A stretch of 64,000 bases of DNA from Bradyrhizobium sp. in8p8 (GTDB taxonomy: Bacteria; Pseudomonadota; Alphaproteobacteria; Rhizobiales; Xanthobacteraceae): contig NZ_AUGD01000001.1 in the NCBI RefSeq assembly GCF_000426845.1, forward strand, positions 62,001 to 126,000. The letters are read 5' to 3'. Shown here piece by piece: positions 62,818 to 64,000 of this stretch. Positions within the stretch are counted from its first letter, which is position 1. Each line of letters begins with the position of its first letter. Below the pieces are notes generated by a model that saw only the letters and a list, made by a program, of their open reading frames with translations, did no database searches and had not been told where the DNA came from. Both the position numbers and the translations under genes were made by a program.

Positions 62818-64000
62818 ATGCGTGACTGTTTGAACCACCGTGTGGGCTTTGACCGTGTCTTGATGACAGTCGCGGCGACCTTCCTCGCGGTGTCGGCCAG
62901 CGCGGCTCTGGCGCAGGATCAGGCGCGCAGCAGCGCCGCCGAGCTCGCGATCGAAGCTGCGATCCCGCGCCCCGAGCCGGCCAACGTCCCGCCTCCGACT
63001 GCAGCCGACATCAAGCTCGACACCACCGCGACGCTTCAGGACGCGACCAAGGAGCCCGCGAAAACTGAGGCGGCGCCCTCGCCCGAACCCAAGGCTTCGG
63101 ACGTTGCCACTACGCCTGCCACCGAAGCGCCTAAGAACGATACAGCCAAGACGGAACCGGCAAAGACCGAGCCGGCCAAGGCCGACACCGCAACGACAGC
63201 GCCCGCGCCTCCTGCTGCTGCGGCCGCTCCGGCCGCCGAGCCGGTGAAGGCCGCGAGCAGCGTTCCCGCTGCCGACCAGCCGGTTGCCGACAGGCTCAAG
63301 GATATCATCGGCGCCAAAACCTCGCGGCACTTCGACCGCAAGAACGAGCGCGCTGCAGTCGAGAAGTTCTACAGCGCACGCGATTTCGCGCCGGTCTGGA
63401 CCCAGGGCGGTACTCTCACCGCTGCGGCCAAGGGCGTGGTTGCGCGGCTCAAAGACGCGGCCTCCGATGGCCTCAATCCCTCCGACTATCCGGTTCCGGA
63501 TTTCGCCGCCGCCACGACGCCGGATGCGCTGGCTGATGCCGAGCTCAAGCTCACCTCCAGCATGTTCGACTATGCACGCCATGCCCAGAGCGGCCGCATG
63601 CATTGGTCGCAGGCGAGTGGCGACATTCTCTATCCCGAACATCCGGTCGATCCCAACGAGGTGCTCGCCAAGGTCACGACGGCGGCGGACGCCTCCGCAG
63701 CGCTCGAGAGCTACAACCCGCCGCACAAGCTCTACAAGGAGCTGAAGGCGAAGCTGGCCGAGCTGCGCGGCCAGGGCAACGGCCCAGTGATCGAGATCGC
63801 CGAGGGCCCGGCGCTGAAATACACCCCGGCCAGCAAGAAGCGGCATGAGATCGTCGTGGAAGATCCGCGCGTGCCGCAGCTGCGCGCCAAGCTCGGCCTG
63901 GCCGAGAACGCCGGCGACACCCGCTATGACGCGGCGGTTGCCGAAGCCGTGCGCAAATTCCAGAGCGGCGCCGAGATGAAGGCGACCGGCATCCTCGACG
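62818..64000 (+). CDS. L,D-transpeptidase (YcbB type), 5' part
   Basis: The frame is open from ATG 62818 to the end of the window, at least 394 residues, with the catalytic domain beyond the edge. A signal peptide ends near SAALAQ. Residues about 35-150 are a Pro/Ala/Thr/Lys linker with repeats such as AKTEPAKTEPAKADTA. Then comes the scaffold domain of YcbB-like transpeptidases (HFDRKNERAAVEKFYSARDFAPVW, with the SGRMHWSQ segment) and the start of a peptidoglycan-binding domain (RYDAAVAEAVRKFQSGAEMK). It probably cross-links peptidoglycan. GAGGGG precedes the ATG. Confidence 0.85.
   Translation, partial: MRDCLNHRVGFDRVLMTVAATFLAVSASAALAQDQARSSAAELAIEAAIPRPEPANVPPPTAADIKLDTTATLQDATKEPAKTEAAPSPEPKASDVATTPATEAPKNDTAKTEPAKTEPAKADTATTAPAPPAAAAAPAAEPVKAASSVPAADQPVADRLKDIIGAKTSRHFDRKNERAAVEKFYSARDFAPVWTQGGTLTAAAKGVVARLKDAASDGLNPSDYPVPDFAAATTPDALADAELKLTSSMFDYARHAQSGRMHWSQASGDILYPEHPVDPNEVLAKVTTAADASAALESYNPPHKLYKELKAKLAELRGQGNGPVIEIAEGPALKYTPASKKRHEIVVEDPRVPQLRAKLGLAENAGDTRYDAAVAEAVRKFQSGAEMKATGILD

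Overview
The window looks like chromosomal DNA of a Bradyrhizobium-type alphaproteobacterium. It is GC-rich with dense short-gap operons. It combines an hmuP-hmuTUV / hmuR-exbBD-tonB haem-uptake locus with an nnrR-hemN-nirK-nirV denitrification locus, a split three-gene pntAA-pntAB-pntB transhydrogenase, an aa3 oxidase subunit IV, an extended S21 protein and intergenic palindromic repeats typical of that genus. No rRNA, tRNA, CRISPR array, prophage or insertion sequence was seen.

Layout. 1-3.4 kb: end of an EamA transporter, a Bug-type binding protein and a chemoreceptor. 3.7-9.6 kb: a 2-hydroxyacid dehydrogenase, a sugar-type ABC operon without an ATPase gene, and a secreted phytase-like esterase. 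9.7-18.4 kb: haem acquisition. The receptor, TonB/ExbBD motor and cytosolic haem-handling proteins lie leftward; the HmuP coactivator and HmuTUV importer lie rightward. 18.4-20.1 kb: a secreted DUF4139 protein. 20.3-27.1 kb: nitrite/NO respiration (nnrS, nnrR, a DUF1858 protein, hemN, a small membrane protein, nirK, nirV). Four TTG-N8-CAA palindromes (FixK2/NnrR type) sit in front of its transcription units. 27.1-30 kb: a ferric-iron binding protein and fused permease behind two Irr-like boxes. 30.2-31.6 kb: 3-oxoacid CoA-transferase. 31.8-33.8 kb: AsmA. 34-37.2 kb: a second ATPase-less sugar ABC operon. 37.3-41.8 kb: potGHI downstream of glpD. 41.9-48.1 kb: a PAS-GGDEF-EAL protein, LhgO-like oxidase, small DUF465 and unknown proteins, and a GGDEF protein. 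48.3-64 kb: purEK, aqpZ, rpsU, a TPR lipoprotein, a Pro/Ala-rich anchored protein, cupin, Ca2+/H+ antiporter, hydrolase, pnt operon, cox subunit IV, an M3 peptidase, an NtrC-like regulator and the start of an L,D-transpeptidase.

The middle third forms a coherent iron/haem/anaerobic respiration block: haem import and breakdown, iron import, oxygen-independent haem synthesis, and copper nitrite reductase with NO-response proteins. Three small genes (55378..55548, 58595..58747, 46071..46250) and the edge-truncated L,D-transpeptidase were found by direct reading. Several starts were moved downstream to codons with a Shine-Dalgarno sequence. All functions are assigned from recognised sequence features only; no database search was run.
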